A stretch of 7,034 nt of DNA from Methanobacteriota archaeon (GCA_030643285.1 DAOWMC010000056.1:1-7034), one strand, 5' to 3'. Positions 1-6,284 are shown, counted from the stretch's first letter. Translations and numbers: made by a program. Notes: generated from the sequence alone by a model not told the origin.

Positions 1-598
1 GTTCGATTATTTCATCACCAGTTGATATTATTGCAACCTTTGGCTTTTTGTAGACCAAAACACGCTCCAATCCGATTGCAGCTAAAACACCGGTCTCCCT
101 CTGTGTAAGTTTTGTCCCGCGGCGTATAACTGTCTCCCCCCGCATAATATCTGCGCCTGCCGCCATAATATTTTCACCTGGTACACAGGACCTAAATATA
201 TCGATCTCGCCGCACTTATCATTTATATCTGTGTATTCGACCATTACTACCGCATTTGATCCGTAAGGCACAGGTGCACCGGTGGCTATACCAACACAGG
301 TCCCGCCCTGTATCGAAAGATCACTTTTTTGTCCAGCGCTTATCTCTCCTTTAAGCTTCAGCCTTACAGGATTTTGATCATCCGCATAAAAAGTGTCTTC
401 TGCCAAGACTGCATACCCATCCATCGAGGCCCTGTCAAATGAAGGAACGTCTATGGGGGAGATTATATCCTCAAATACGATCCTTGAAAGCGCATCATAA
501 AGATCGATCTCTTCTTCTGATATGCGCACGTCGATTGAGTCTATAATCCTTTTTGCCTCTTCCAGCGATTTTACATCCAAAAATTCTTTTCTTTCCAT
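1..598 (-). CDS. moeA: Molybdopterin molybdenumtransferase MoeA, N-terminal part (runs off the left edge)
   Basis: I translated this frame by hand: it is open for 199 codons from an ATG at 598 to the window edge. MoeA inserts molybdate (or tungstate) into adenylylated molybdopterin in the cytoplasm, the last step of molybdenum/tungsten cofactor synthesis. Residues 51-64 read VPSFDRASMDGYAV, the hallmark N-terminal MoeA motif. TGAPVPYGSNAVVMVE (107-122) and VPGENIMAAGADI (139-151) also fit the family. The last residues, KPKVAIISTGDEI, are the start of the MoCF-type domain, so roughly the second half of a protein of about 400 residues lies outside. The start is 13 bp after the sucD stop, which suggests co-transcription; a weak GGAAG lies just upstream. 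A TTG at 610 is a possible alternative start. Function in the cofactor pathway is known for the family; operon membership is inferred from spacing. Confidence 0.93.
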   Translation of the reverse strand, partial: MERKEFLDVKSLEEAKRIIDSIDVRISEEEIDLYDALSRIVFEDIISPIDVPSFDRASMDGYAVLAEDTFYADDQNPVRLKLKGEISAGQKSDLSIQGGTCVGIATGAPVPYGSNAVVMVEYTDINDKCGEIDIFRSCVPGENIMAAGADIMRGETVIRRGTKLTQRETGVLAAIGLERVLVYKKPKVAIISTGDEIIE

Positions 599-611
599 CC
601 AAACTTCCAAA

Positions 612-1484
612 TCAACCCTTTTTTAACACCTTTTGTACATTCACACCGATTTCAGTCAGATTATCAACAACCGTTATTCCTGCGTCCTTCCAGACTTTTA
701 TCTTTTCAGCTGCTGTTCCTTTTCCGCCAGAGATTATTGCACCGGCGTGCCCCATCCTCTTTCCAGGTGGTGCCGTCCTTCCTGCGATAAAACCTACCGC
801 TTTTTTATCCATTCCTTTTATGATCTTTGCGGCTTCTTCCTCTGCTGTTCCCCCAATCTCGCCGATTATAACGATCAATTCTGTATCAGGATCGTCCTTG
901 AATAGCTTTAGCAGGTCCACAAATGTTGAACCAACGATAGGGTCACCACCTATACCTATTGATGTTGATTGGCCTATTCCAAGCTCGGTCAACTGCCAGA
1001 TTGCCTCGTATGTAAGCGTTCCACTTCTTGATATTACACCTACCCCACCCTTTTTGTGAATGAAGCTTGGCATAAAACCGATCTTTCCAACTTCAGGTGT
1101 TGTCAATCCGGGGCAATTGGGGCCAATCAAGTGTGCATTAGATCCTTTTAATGCCTTTTTAACCTTTACCATCTCAAGAGCAGGAACACCCTCTGTCAGG
1201 CATACGATAAGCTCGATTCCCGCTTCAATCGATTCCAATATCGCATCAGGTGCAAAAGCTGCTGGCACGTAAATTCCAGATGCGTTAGCCCCCTCCTTTT
1301 CCACAGCATCGATTACCCTGTTATAAACCGGAATCCCATCCAAATCCTGTCCACCCTTTCCTGGTGTGACACCGGCTACAACGTTTGTTCCGAATTTTAT
1401 CGCTTCCCTCGTATGGAAAGAACCTTCACCACCGGTTATTCCCTGAATAACAATTTTACTATCTTCGTTTAATAAAATACTCAT
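612..1484 (-). CDS. sucD: Succinyl-CoA ligase (ADP-forming) alpha subunit
   Basis: With SucC this 290-residue protein interconverts succinyl-CoA + ADP + phosphate and succinate + CoA + ATP in the cytoplasm, in the (often partial) citric acid cycle. The N-terminal half is the CoA-binding Rossmann domain ([14 protein letters not shown], 12-24; GVTPGKGGQ, 38-46). GPNCPG lies at 121-126 and SRSGTLTYE at 152-160. The phosphohistidine loop is intact, with [14 protein letters not shown] at 245-258 and His246 as the phosphorylated residue. Length is normal for the family. The ATG lies only 2 bp after the sucC stop, and a strong GGAGGT ribosome binding site (1491-1496, spacing 6) sits inside the last codons of sucC, which indicates translation from one mRNA. 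It ends with TGA. Confidence 0.97.
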   Translation of the reverse strand: MSILLNEDSKIVIQGITGGEGSFHTREAIKFGTNVVAGVTPGKGGQDLDGIPVYNRVIDAVEKEGANASGIYVPAAFAPDAILESIEAGIELIVCLTEGVPALEMVKVKKALKGSNAHLIGPNCPGLTTPEVGKIGFMPSFIHKKGGVGVISRSGTLTYEAIWQLTELGIGQSTSIGIGGDPIVGSTFVDLLKLFKDDPDTELIVIIGEIGGTAEEEAAKIIKGMDKKAVGFIAGRTAPPGKRMGHAGAIISGGKGTAAEKIKVWKDAGITVVDNLTEIGVNVQKVLKKG

Positions 1485-1486
1485 AT

Positions 1487-2656
1487 TTACACCTCCGAAG
1501 CTGCAAGAGAAACCACTTTTTTAGCCGCTTCATCCAGACTTTGTGCAACCTCTATTTTAAGACCGGAATCATTCAAAAGTGCCTTTCCTTCCTCTACATT
1601 CGTGCCCTGTAATCTAACCACCAATGGCAGGCTCATATCAAGATTCTTAGCCGCTTCTATAAGGCCATTTGCGACACGATCACAGCGGAGTATGCCCCCA
1701 AATATGTTTACAAGGATCGCCTTAACATTTTTATCGGATATCAGAATACTAAACGCCTTTTCTATCTTTTCGGAAGAAGCGCCCCCACCAACATCAAGGA
1801 AATTAGCAGGTTCACCACCAGCCAACTGTATAAGGTCCATCGTCGCCATTGCAAGTCCTGCTCCGTTTACCATACATCCAACGTTCCCATCAAGTTTTAT
1901 GTAGTTCACACCAAGGTCCGAGGCCTGCCGCTCAAGTGGCTCTTCTTCTTCCAGGTCACGCAATTCCTTAATGTCAGGATGCCGGTAGAGCCCGTCATCA
2001 TCAAAGTTTATCTTTCCGTCAAGTGCTATAAGTTCACCTTCCTTTGTTATGATAAGTGGATTTATCTCAACCAGACTTGCATCTTTTCCTATTACAAGGT
2101 TGTACAGGTTGTTTAATAGCCTGGTGGCCTTTTTTGCTCCATCTTTATCAAGCCCCATACCATATGCGATCTTTCTTCCCTGATAAGCAGAAAAGCTACC
2201 GACAGGGTTTGCACTTACCTTCACAATCTTTTCAGGGGTCTGGGCTGCTACCTTCTCAATTTCAACGCCGCCTTCAGACGAGCCCATTATAACAGGCTGT
2301 TCCTCCTTTTGTGATCGGTCAATAACAATTCCAAGGTAAAGTTCCTTTTCAATATCCAGAACCTCTTCTACTAAAACCTTGTTTACTGTTTTTCCTTCCG
2401 GACCGGTCTGGTGAGTCACCAATTTTGAGCCGAGCATTTCTTTTGCAATTTTGTACGCCTCTCCTGGAGAGCTGGCAATTTTAACCCCTCCGCCTTTTCC
2501 CCTGCCCCCTGCATGTATCTGGGCCTTGATAACAACCTTGCCTATGTCTTCTGCGATCTTTTTAACCTCATCGGGGGTACTTGCAACATCACCTTTCGGT
2601 GTTGGTATTTTAAAATCATTAAATAGCTTTTTGGCCTGGTACTCATGTATTTTCAT
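1487..2656 (-). CDS. sucC: Succinyl-CoA ligase (ADP-forming) beta subunit
   Basis: This 389-residue ATP-grasp subunit binds the nucleotide and succinate and pairs with the SucD product encoded 2 bp downstream. The N-terminal ATP-grasp region carries the glycine-rich [16 protein letters not shown] (44-59) and the metal-site motif VEINPLI (196-202). The C-terminal ligase domain has [19 protein letters not shown] (257-275), [10 protein letters not shown] (285-294) and [11 protein letters not shown] (316-326). Length and domain order match full-length SucC, and no key residue is missing. The start is the ATG at 2656, preceded by AAGGAC very close to the codon. A TATA-like box at 2681-2690 would put the transcript start almost at the ATG, so the mRNA may have a very short leader. 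It probably heads a sucC-sucD-moeA operon. Confidence 0.97.
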   Translation of the reverse strand: MKIHEYQAKKLFNDFKIPTPKGDVASTPDEVKKIAEDIGKVVIKAQIHAGGRGKGGGVKIASSPGEAYKIAKEMLGSKLVTHQTGPEGKTVNKVLVEEVLDIEKELYLGIVIDRSQKEEQPVIMGSSEGGVEIEKVAAQTPEKIVKVSANPVGSFSAYQGRKIAYGMGLDKDGAKKATRLLNNLYNLVIGKDASLVEINPLIITKEGELIALDGKINFDDDGLYRHPDIKELRDLEEEEPLERQASDLGVNYIKLDGNVGCMVNGAGLAMATMDLIQLAGGEPANFLDVGGGASSEKIEKAFSILISDKNVKAILVNIFGGILRCDRVANGLIEAAKNLDMSLPLVVRLQGTNVEEGKALLNDSGLKIEVAQSLDEAAKKVVSLAASEV

Positions 2657-2667
2657 AGTCCTTAATT

Positions 2668-2674
2668 AAAAAAA
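2668..2674 (-). terminator. Possible oligo-T terminator of uppS
   Basis: A run of seven T on the minus strand lies 25 bp past the uppS stop, in the 42-bp gap before sucC. Short T-runs terminate transcription in many archaea. It falls between the putative sucC TATA box and its predicted transcript start, so it would act on uppS transcripts and not on sucC. No hairpin is visible. Confidence 0.35.
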
Positions 2675-2680
2675 GACACC

Positions 2681-2694
2681 AATATATATTTTCG
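2681..2694 (-). promoter_or_regulatory. Putative archaeal promoter (BRE/TATA) of sucCD-moeA
   Basis: On the minus strand the gap reads CCGAAAATATATATT: a purine-rich BRE-like CCGAAA followed by an ATATATAT box centred near 2685. The centre lies about 29 nt upstream of the sucC ATG, so initiation 22-27 nt downstream would fall at or just before the start codon. This is inferred from consensus similarity only. Confidence 0.5.
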
Positions 2695-2698
2695 GTTA

Positions 2699-3646
2699 TT
2701 AACCTTTCTGTTTTTCAAACTTTATATATGGCAAGTCATCTATTATGGTAATTATCTCTTCTCGCGTTATTCTCAAAACCTTCTTTGAAAGGCTTATAAT
2801 CTCTTCAAATTCCACCCTTTCACATTCACGTAAAAGACTTATCGCCCTGACCACGATACTTCGTTGCTTTTCGACTTCTCTTGTCTGGTACGTTCTTATA
2901 GCACGCAAAAAATCAATCTTTCTGAATTCGGGCCAGTATGGAGCACAAAAGTATGCAGCACACTCATTTCCACTTGCCTGCCATGGAAGAAAGTTAGATG
3001 TGCGAGTCTCCCCACCTGTTCTGATTATAAGATCAACATCGGTTTGTATGGGCTCCGAACCTGCGTACAGGTGGTCAGATATTGTATCGGGGGTGATATC
3101 CTCACTTTTTAATTCACCCTTTTTAACCTTTTCTGCTATACTTATCGTCGTATCAACGATCTCCTGACGCCCCCCATATGCAATTGCCACGTTCAGAAAG
3201 TATTCATTGTAATCTTCTGTCGATTTTTCTGCCTGTCTGACCGCATTCAAAAGTTCTGGTGATAAAAGACCAAGATCACCAACCAACCTGACCCTTACCT
3301 TGTTTTTATGAACCCTCTTGTCAGAACAGATCTGCTCAAACTTCTTTTTCATCATATTAAGTAGATATTCCCGTTCCTCTTCGTTTCTACTGAAATTTTC
3401 AGTTGAAAATGCATAAGCGGTCAGTTGTACAATTCCAAGTTCTTTCCCCCAGTCCAATGCTTTTTCCAACGTATCAACACCAAGGGAATGACCTGTAAGG
3501 GTTTTTTCACCAATTTTTTCTGCGTATCTTCTGTTACCATCCATTATTATTGCTATATGCCCGGGAAGAGGTTTTTCCAATACCTCATTTGTCAAAAGCC
3601 GCTCATAACTCGTATATAAGACATTTCTAACGTAATCAAGCAGCAT
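2699..3646 (-). CDS. uppS: Cis-prenyltransferase, (di-trans,poly-cis) undecaprenyl-type diphosphate synthase, archaeal type
   Basis: This 315-residue enzyme adds isopentenyl units in cis to an allylic diphosphate, making the long polyprenyl diphosphate whose phosphate carries glycans across the membrane (for S-layer, lipid or protein glycosylation in archaea). All family motifs are present: IMDGNRRYA (34-42) with catalytic Asp36, YAFSTENF (78-85), AYGGRQEI (156-163), DLIIRTGGETRTSNFLPWQ (205-223) and YWPEF (237-241). RTGGE in place of the bacterial RTSGE, and a roughly 25-residue N-terminal lead-in, fit the archaeal branch. The ATG at 3646 has a GAGGT ribosome binding site (3653-3657, spacing 6). 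The gene lies 23 bp after the DUF2551 stop, so the two are probably co-transcribed. Exact product chain length cannot be read from the sequence. Confidence 0.95.
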   Translation of the reverse strand: MLLDYVRNVLYTSYERLLTNEVLEKPLPGHIAIIMDGNRRYAEKIGEKTLTGHSLGVDTLEKALDWGKELGIVQLTAYAFSTENFSRNEEEREYLLNMMKKKFEQICSDKRVHKNKVRVRLVGDLGLLSPELLNAVRQAEKSTEDYNEYFLNVAIAYGGRQEIVDTTISIAEKVKKGELKSEDITPDTISDHLYAGSEPIQTDVDLIIRTGGETRTSNFLPWQASGNECAAYFCAPYWPEFRKIDFLRAIRTYQTREVEKQRSIVVRAISLLRECERVEFEEIISLSKKVLRITREEIITIIDDLPYIKFEKQKG

Positions 3647-3669
3647 TTAATAACCTCAATATAGCAATT

Positions 3670-3999
3670 TCAATAATTCTCAAGCACAGATTTTAATTGT
3701 TCTTTATGACAGTCCTTGAGCAGATAAATGTTATGTTTTTTTGAAACGTCAACGCTCAGTATTCCAAGTTTAGTGTTCATTGAACCAACCATGGCCGAAA
3801 TGCCCCTGTAATTAACCTCATATTCTGAATCCAAGCGAGAGAAGATTTCATGTGTGGTGAAGCTTCCACCCGACAAAAACAGATTAAGGGTGGCTTTTCG
3901 CAAACCTGTTCCATCCTTCTTCAGATAATTTTTTAACCGCTCTTTAACTTCCGTATCACCGGAATTTGGTATCAACAACCCCTTCTGTAGACCAGACAT
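3670..3999 (-). CDS. DUF2551 family protein, winged-helix-like
   Basis: This small protein of 109 residues resembles the DUF2551 family of methanogen-related archaea, whose function I do not know. The pattern looks like a winged helix: GSFTTHEIFSRL (45-56) as a first helical pair, NYRGISAMVGSMNTKLGIL (63-81) as a putative recognition helix, and two short strands around VSKKHNIYLLKD (85-96) as the wing. There is no signal peptide, membrane segment or enzyme motif. The ATG at 3999 follows GGGGGT (4003-4008) with short spacing. It is first in a likely two-gene transcript with uppS, 23 bp downstream, so it could regulate or report on that operon; this is only inference from position. It ends with TGA. 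Family assignment is from remembered sequence pattern and is fairly but not completely certain. Confidence 0.8.
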   Translation of the reverse strand: MSGLQKGLLIPNSGDTEVKERLKNYLKKDGTGLRKATLNLFLSGGSFTTHEIFSRLDSEYEVNYRGISAMVGSMNTKLGILSVDVSKKHNIYLLKDCHKEQLKSVLENY

Positions 4000-4031
4000 T
4001 GTACCCCCAAAGAACTACTAAATGATAATAG

Positions 4032-4039
4032 AGATAAAC
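4032..4039 (-). promoter_or_regulatory. Possible TATA box for the DUF2551-uppS transcript
   Basis: The minus strand reads GGTTTATC here, after a purine-rich GGTAA. It is centred about 36 nt upstream of the DUF2551 ATG, which would leave a leader of about 10 nt holding the GGGGGT ribosome binding site. The match to the archaeal box is only moderate. Confidence 0.35.
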
Positions 4040-4065
4040 CTTACCTTTTGAATTTGGCAATTTAC

Positions 4066-4131
4066 TCAAAGCAACTTTTGTTTATCTGCAAACTTTTTAA
4101 CTTTTTTTATCGAATCTTTTGCTACACCCAT
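4066..4131 (-). CDS. Possible small protein, 21 residues (31 if an in-frame TAG is read through)
   Basis: In the 177-bp gap after the second V4R gene an ATG at 4131 opens a frame encoding MGVAKDSIKKVKKFADKQKL plus one Leu, ended by TGA. It is very lysine-rich and could form an amphipathic helix. AAAGGAA (4135-4141) lies immediately upstream, at short spacing. The same frame continues upstream through SLKEY and Arg to a TAG at 4150-4152 and then to a GTG at 4159-4161. Read through the TAG, the product would be 31 residues. I recognise no family. It could be a real small protein, a remnant of a longer gene, or chance; the upstream continuation reads like normal protein, which is why it is listed. 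Confidence 0.3.
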   Translation of the reverse strand: MGVAKDSIKKVKKFADKQKLL

Positions 4132-4176
4132 ATATTCCTTTAACGATCTCTATTCGATCACCTCTTTATTTTCCTT

Positions 4177-4710
4177 TTATATGGACGTTATCACAAACTC
4201 GCAATAATCATCACCCATCGCCTGACATTTGGTCTCCCTGCCATTACATGGTTTACCTAAGATTTTTTCAATAATTCCGGTTACGGCACCACGCTCCACA
4301 TGGCATACAGGCACATCCGATTTGCCCACACTGCTCGACGTAAGAAGGCCCTTCATATGAACCACTATTTCTTCACCTTCCAAATCAACTTTTACAACCT
4401 CACACCTGCCATAACCGGCAATAGAGATTAAGTCGTCAATCAGGCTAACTGAATTTTCTTTGGATTTTAGGGCTTCTTTTCCATACAGTTTTTCGGCTAT
4501 ATCATATAAAACGGAACTTGATTTTTTTGCACCGATGTAAAGTGCGCTTGCCGCCCCACCTTTACCCGAAATTTCTGTTAAACCAATGTACAATTCCGAA
4601 AACATAGCAGCCGGAACCATCGCAACTCTATCGCCCTTGAACAGTAAATGCCCCTCTTTTGGATGCATCCTGAAATATTTGGCCAACCTTAAATTTCTTA
4701 GAAAGCCCAC
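4177..4710 (-). CDS. Stand-alone V4R-domain protein, second copy of a tandem pair
   Basis: This cytoplasmic protein of 177 residues has no signal peptide or membrane segment. It matches the V4R (4-vinyl reductase-like) fold: a GGAASALYIG segment (51-60), then the typical C-terminal pattern with Cys136, Cys155, Cys162 and Cys170 (SDVPVCHVERG; GRETKCQAMGDDYCEF). An extra Cys103 is absent from its neighbour. V4R domains bind small molecules or sense redox state; in the methanogen regulator MsvR V4R cysteines are redox-active, but no helix-turn-helix is present here. It aligns end to end without gaps with the upstream gene (about 94 of 177 identical by hand). The start is a GTG, chosen because the two proteins match from residue 1, with GGAGG at 4720-4724, 9 nt away. 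The ligand and partner are unknown. It ends with TAA. Confidence 0.85.
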   Translation of the reverse strand: MGFLRNLRLAKYFRMHPKEGHLLFKGDRVAMVPAAMFSELYIGLTEISGKGGAASALYIGAKKSSSVLYDIAEKLYGKEALKSKENSVSLIDDLISIAGYGRCEVVKVDLEGEEIVVHMKGLLTSSSVGKSDVPVCHVERGAVTGIIEKILGKPCNGRETKCQAMGDDYCEFVITSI

Positions 4711-4762
4711 TTGTATCGTCCTCCCCCTCTGCGATTATAGCTATCAGTTTATCCCTCATCCT

Positions 4763-4781
4763 ATATCAATTTTTGTCAGAA
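4763..4781 (-). promoter_or_regulatory. Upstream element of the second V4R gene, shared with the first
   Basis: The minus strand reads TTCTGACAAAAATTGATAT. It matches 16 of 19 positions of the element in front of the other V4R gene (5372-5390) and sits about 53 nt upstream of the GTG. The TTGATATA end, centred near 4764, is a plausible TATA box giving a leader of about 25 nt. The palindrome seen in the other copy is degraded here. The role as promoter or operator is inferred. Confidence 0.45.
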
Positions 4782-4786
4782 TCAAA

Positions 4787-5326
4787 CTATTCATCACTAC
4801 CGGTTATAATAAATTCACAGTACTCATCGCCCATCGCCTGGCACTTGACTTCTCGACCGGTACATGTTTTTCCTGTGATACATTCTATAATTCCGGTTAG
4901 AACACCACGTTCCACATTGCATACAGGTACATCGGATTTATCCACCCCACTTGATGTAATAAAGCCACGGACCCGTATTACCACCTCTGGCTTTTCAAAA
5001 TCAACCTTTAACGCTTCTGCTTTTCCGTAACCTGATATTGACATCAGTTCTTCCAGGGTTTTTCCAAAAGTATCTTCAGACTTTATATCTTCTTCTCTGA
5101 ACAGTTTTAACATCAATCTGTAGATTGATTTACTCGATTCTTTGGATCCCGTATAAAGTGCGCTTGCCGCCCCACCTTTTCCAACAATTTTTGTTAATCG
5201 CTCATACAATTTACCATAAGTATCTGGTGGAGTCAGAATTAATCTCTCACCTTTGTACAGTATATGCCCCTCTTTTGAACGTATTCTAACATGCGCCATC
5301 AGTTTAAGATATTTCAAAAAGCTCAA
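4787..5326 (-). CDS. Stand-alone V4R-domain protein, first copy of a tandem pair
   Basis: This 179-residue soluble V4R protein is the paralogue of the gene 76 bp downstream. GKGGAASALYTG lies at 49-60, and the cysteine pattern is Cys136 (SDVPVCNVERG), Cys155, Cys162 and Cys170 (GREVKCQAMGDEYCEF), with an additional Cys149. The four shared cysteines lie where V4R domains often hold a metal or redox-active thiols, so a sensor or metal-binding role is a reasonable guess. No DNA-binding or catalytic domain is attached. The start is a TTG at 5326 behind GGGGGG (5333-5338, spacing 6); there is no usable ATG, and alignment with the paralogue supports it. It lies 89 bp after the ccmD-like gene and has its own probable promoter. 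It ends with TAG; a TGA follows six codons later, so read-through would add few residues. Confidence 0.85.
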   Translation of the reverse strand: MSFLKYLKLMAHVRIRSKEGHILYKGERLILTPPDTYGKLYERLTKIVGKGGAASALYTGSKESSKSIYRLMLKLFREEDIKSEDTFGKTLEELMSISGYGKAEALKVDFEKPEVVIRVRGFITSSGVDKSDVPVCNVERGVLTGIIECITGKTCTGREVKCQAMGDEYCEFIITGSDE

Positions 5327-5371
5327 TTATATCCCCCCTATCATAGATATTTATTTCATGTTCTACCTATC

Positions 5372-5393
5372 ATATCAAATTTTGCCAAAATTT
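5372..5393 (-). promoter_or_regulatory. Palindromic upstream element of the first V4R gene
   Basis: Bases 5377-5393 read AAATTTTGCCAAAATTT on the plus strand, a perfect inverted repeat of 8 bp around one base. It overlaps the 19-bp element (5372-5390) that recurs, with three changes, before the second V4R gene. It ends about 46-51 nt upstream of the TTG start and runs into a TTGATATGA that could serve as the TATA box. Such symmetry suggests binding of a dimeric regulator at the promoter; no regulator can be named. A second TATA-like stretch (AAATAAATATC, about 5346-5356) lies nearer the gene. Confidence 0.5.
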
Positions 5394-5415
5394 AGTCAAT
5401 CCCCCAACACATTTT

Positions 5416-5559
5416 TTAAGGGGATTCGTTATCTAAAATCATCCTCATGTCCTCAATCTTTCTCTCGAATTCTCTCAATCTAATATCCATGTGGATGACA
5501 TAGGCGATCAAAATTCCCCATACAATCAAACTTGCTGCCAAAATAGCCTCTAAACTCAT
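5416..5559 (-). CDS. ccmD: CcmD-like small membrane protein
   Basis: This gene of 47 codons has its ATG overlapping the ccmC stop as ATGA, with a strong GGAGGCG ribosome binding site (5564-5570) inside the end of ccmC. The protein has one hydrophobic helix (about residues 5-22, AILAASLIVWGILIAYVI) followed by a charged, likely helical tail (MDIRLREFERKIEDM, 24-38). This is the size and layout of CcmD, which in bacteria holds CcmC and the haem chaperone CcmE together during cytochrome c maturation. Sequence in this family is poorly conserved, so the call rests on topology, size and its position just after ccmC. It ends with TAA, and no terminator is evident after it. Confidence 0.75.
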   Translation of the reverse strand: MSLEAILAASLIVWGILIAYVIHMDIRLREFERKIEDMRMILDNESP

Positions 5560-6230
5560 TTTTCGCCTCCTTTAGCCATATCCTGAAGCTTTTTATACTC
5601 TCTTTCCAGACTTTTGAATTTAACATCCCACCACAAAAGATAGGTATATAAAACCACCATTGCAACGGTCAGGCCCAATATAACAAGCCACATCTGCCCT
5701 GTCAGACCAATGGTCCCGGATTCGGGGTGTAGTGTAGACCAGACTTTTGTCGATATGTAGGTCAGCGGTACGGTGGCATATCCGAAGATCCCAAGAACCG
5801 AAGAGACCATCGCTTTTGTTTCATCCTCATCTATTGCTGACCTGAGTGAGAGGTATGAAGCGTAAACAAACCAGAGTATAAGTGTGGTTGTCTGCCTTGG
5901 GTCCCAGTTCCAGTATGCGCCCCACGCAGCATTTGAAAATATTGCCCCTGCTATAAGTGTCAGGGAGCAAAACATCAAACCGAGTTTGGCCGAACTGCTT
6001 GCAATGCCATCATACTTTGAATCCCTGCCCTTAAGATATAAGATACTTGTCACAAGTGTAACGGTAAAAGCAATATATGTCACAATCGCAAATGGAAGGT
6101 GTAAAAAGAATATCCTGTATGCGTCACCAAGTTCCTGTACAGGTGGGAGTGCCACAAATACAAAATAAAAGCATATTGAAATTAAAACGTACAAAGAGCC
6201 CAGTATAATCATATTTTTTTTTGGTTTCAT
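5556..6230 (-). CDS. ccmC: Cytochrome c maturation haem-handling membrane protein CcmC
   Basis: This 224-residue membrane protein has six hydrophobic segments (about residues 8-28, 42-65, 82-99, 114-130, 142-160 and 179-201). The tryptophan-rich haem-handling motif WGAYWNWDPRQT lies at 103-114, between segments 3 and 4 on the outer face. Two histidines, His44 (FFLHLP) and His168 (STLHPE), sit where CcmC/CcsA proteins ligand haem. CcmC presents haem to CcmE for attachment to c-type cytochromes. Length is close to the usual 220-250. The ATG at 6230 has no strong ribosome binding site and no in-frame start just upstream; a TATA box at 6277-6284 fits a leader of about 20-25 nt. It overlaps the ccmD-like gene by 4 bp. 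ccmA, ccmB, ccmE and ccmF are not in the window, so they must lie elsewhere or be absent. Confidence 0.93.
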   Translation of the reverse strand: MKPKKNMIILGSLYVLISICFYFVFVALPPVQELGDAYRIFFLHLPFAIVTYIAFTVTLVTSILYLKGRDSKYDGIASSSAKLGLMFCSLTLIAGAIFSNAAWGAYWNWDPRQTTTLILWFVYASYLSLRSAIDEDETKAMVSSVLGIFGYATVPLTYISTKVWSTLHPESGTIGLTGQMWLVILGLTVAMVVLYTYLLWWDVKFKSLEREYKKLQDMAKGGEK

Positions 6231-6276
6231 TTTACCATCGTTTTTTTCTTTTAACCATTGTTATCTATCTGATTAG

Positions 6277-6284
6277 TTATAAAT
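6277..6284 (-). promoter_or_regulatory. Putative TATA box of ccmCD
   Basis: The minus strand reads ATTTATAA, a good match to the archaeal TTTAWATA-type box, centred about 50 nt upstream of the ccmC ATG. Initiation 22-27 nt downstream would give a leader of roughly 25 nt. It lies in the 117-bp gap after the DUF1670 remnant, consistent with ccmCD having its own transcript. Confidence 0.5.

Noticed and set aside
553..1059. 168-codon open frame on the plus strand opposite sucD
   Set aside because: It is antisense to an unambiguous sucD with all family motifs. Its proline/serine/isoleucine-rich product is typical of a shadow frame and matches no family.
2745..3167. 140-codon open frame on the plus strand opposite uppS
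   Set aside because: It is a shadow of uppS, whose motifs on the minus strand are complete; no start signals or family were seen.
4141..4165. Two GATC sites flanking a short spacer as a possible inverted repeat or regulatory site
   Set aside because: The repeat is only four bases per arm and common by chance.
4628..4759. 43-codon minus-strand frame starting MRDKLIAIIAEGEDD and overlapping the second V4R gene's start
   Set aside because: It has no ribosome binding site, runs in another frame over the V4R coding region, and has no counterpart before the first V4R gene. A leader peptide is possible but unsupported.
5364..5400. TTGACT and TATGAT with 19-bp spacing before the first V4R gene, resembling a bacterial sigma-70 promoter
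   Set aside because: All gene families here point to an archaeon, where this signal would not be used. The match overlaps the palindrome and the TATA-like stretch and is probably incidental.
5480..5665. 61-codon minus-strand frame spanning the end of ccmC and the ccmD-like gene
   Set aside because: It lies in another frame over ccmC and the ccmD-like gene, which have better start signals and fit known families.
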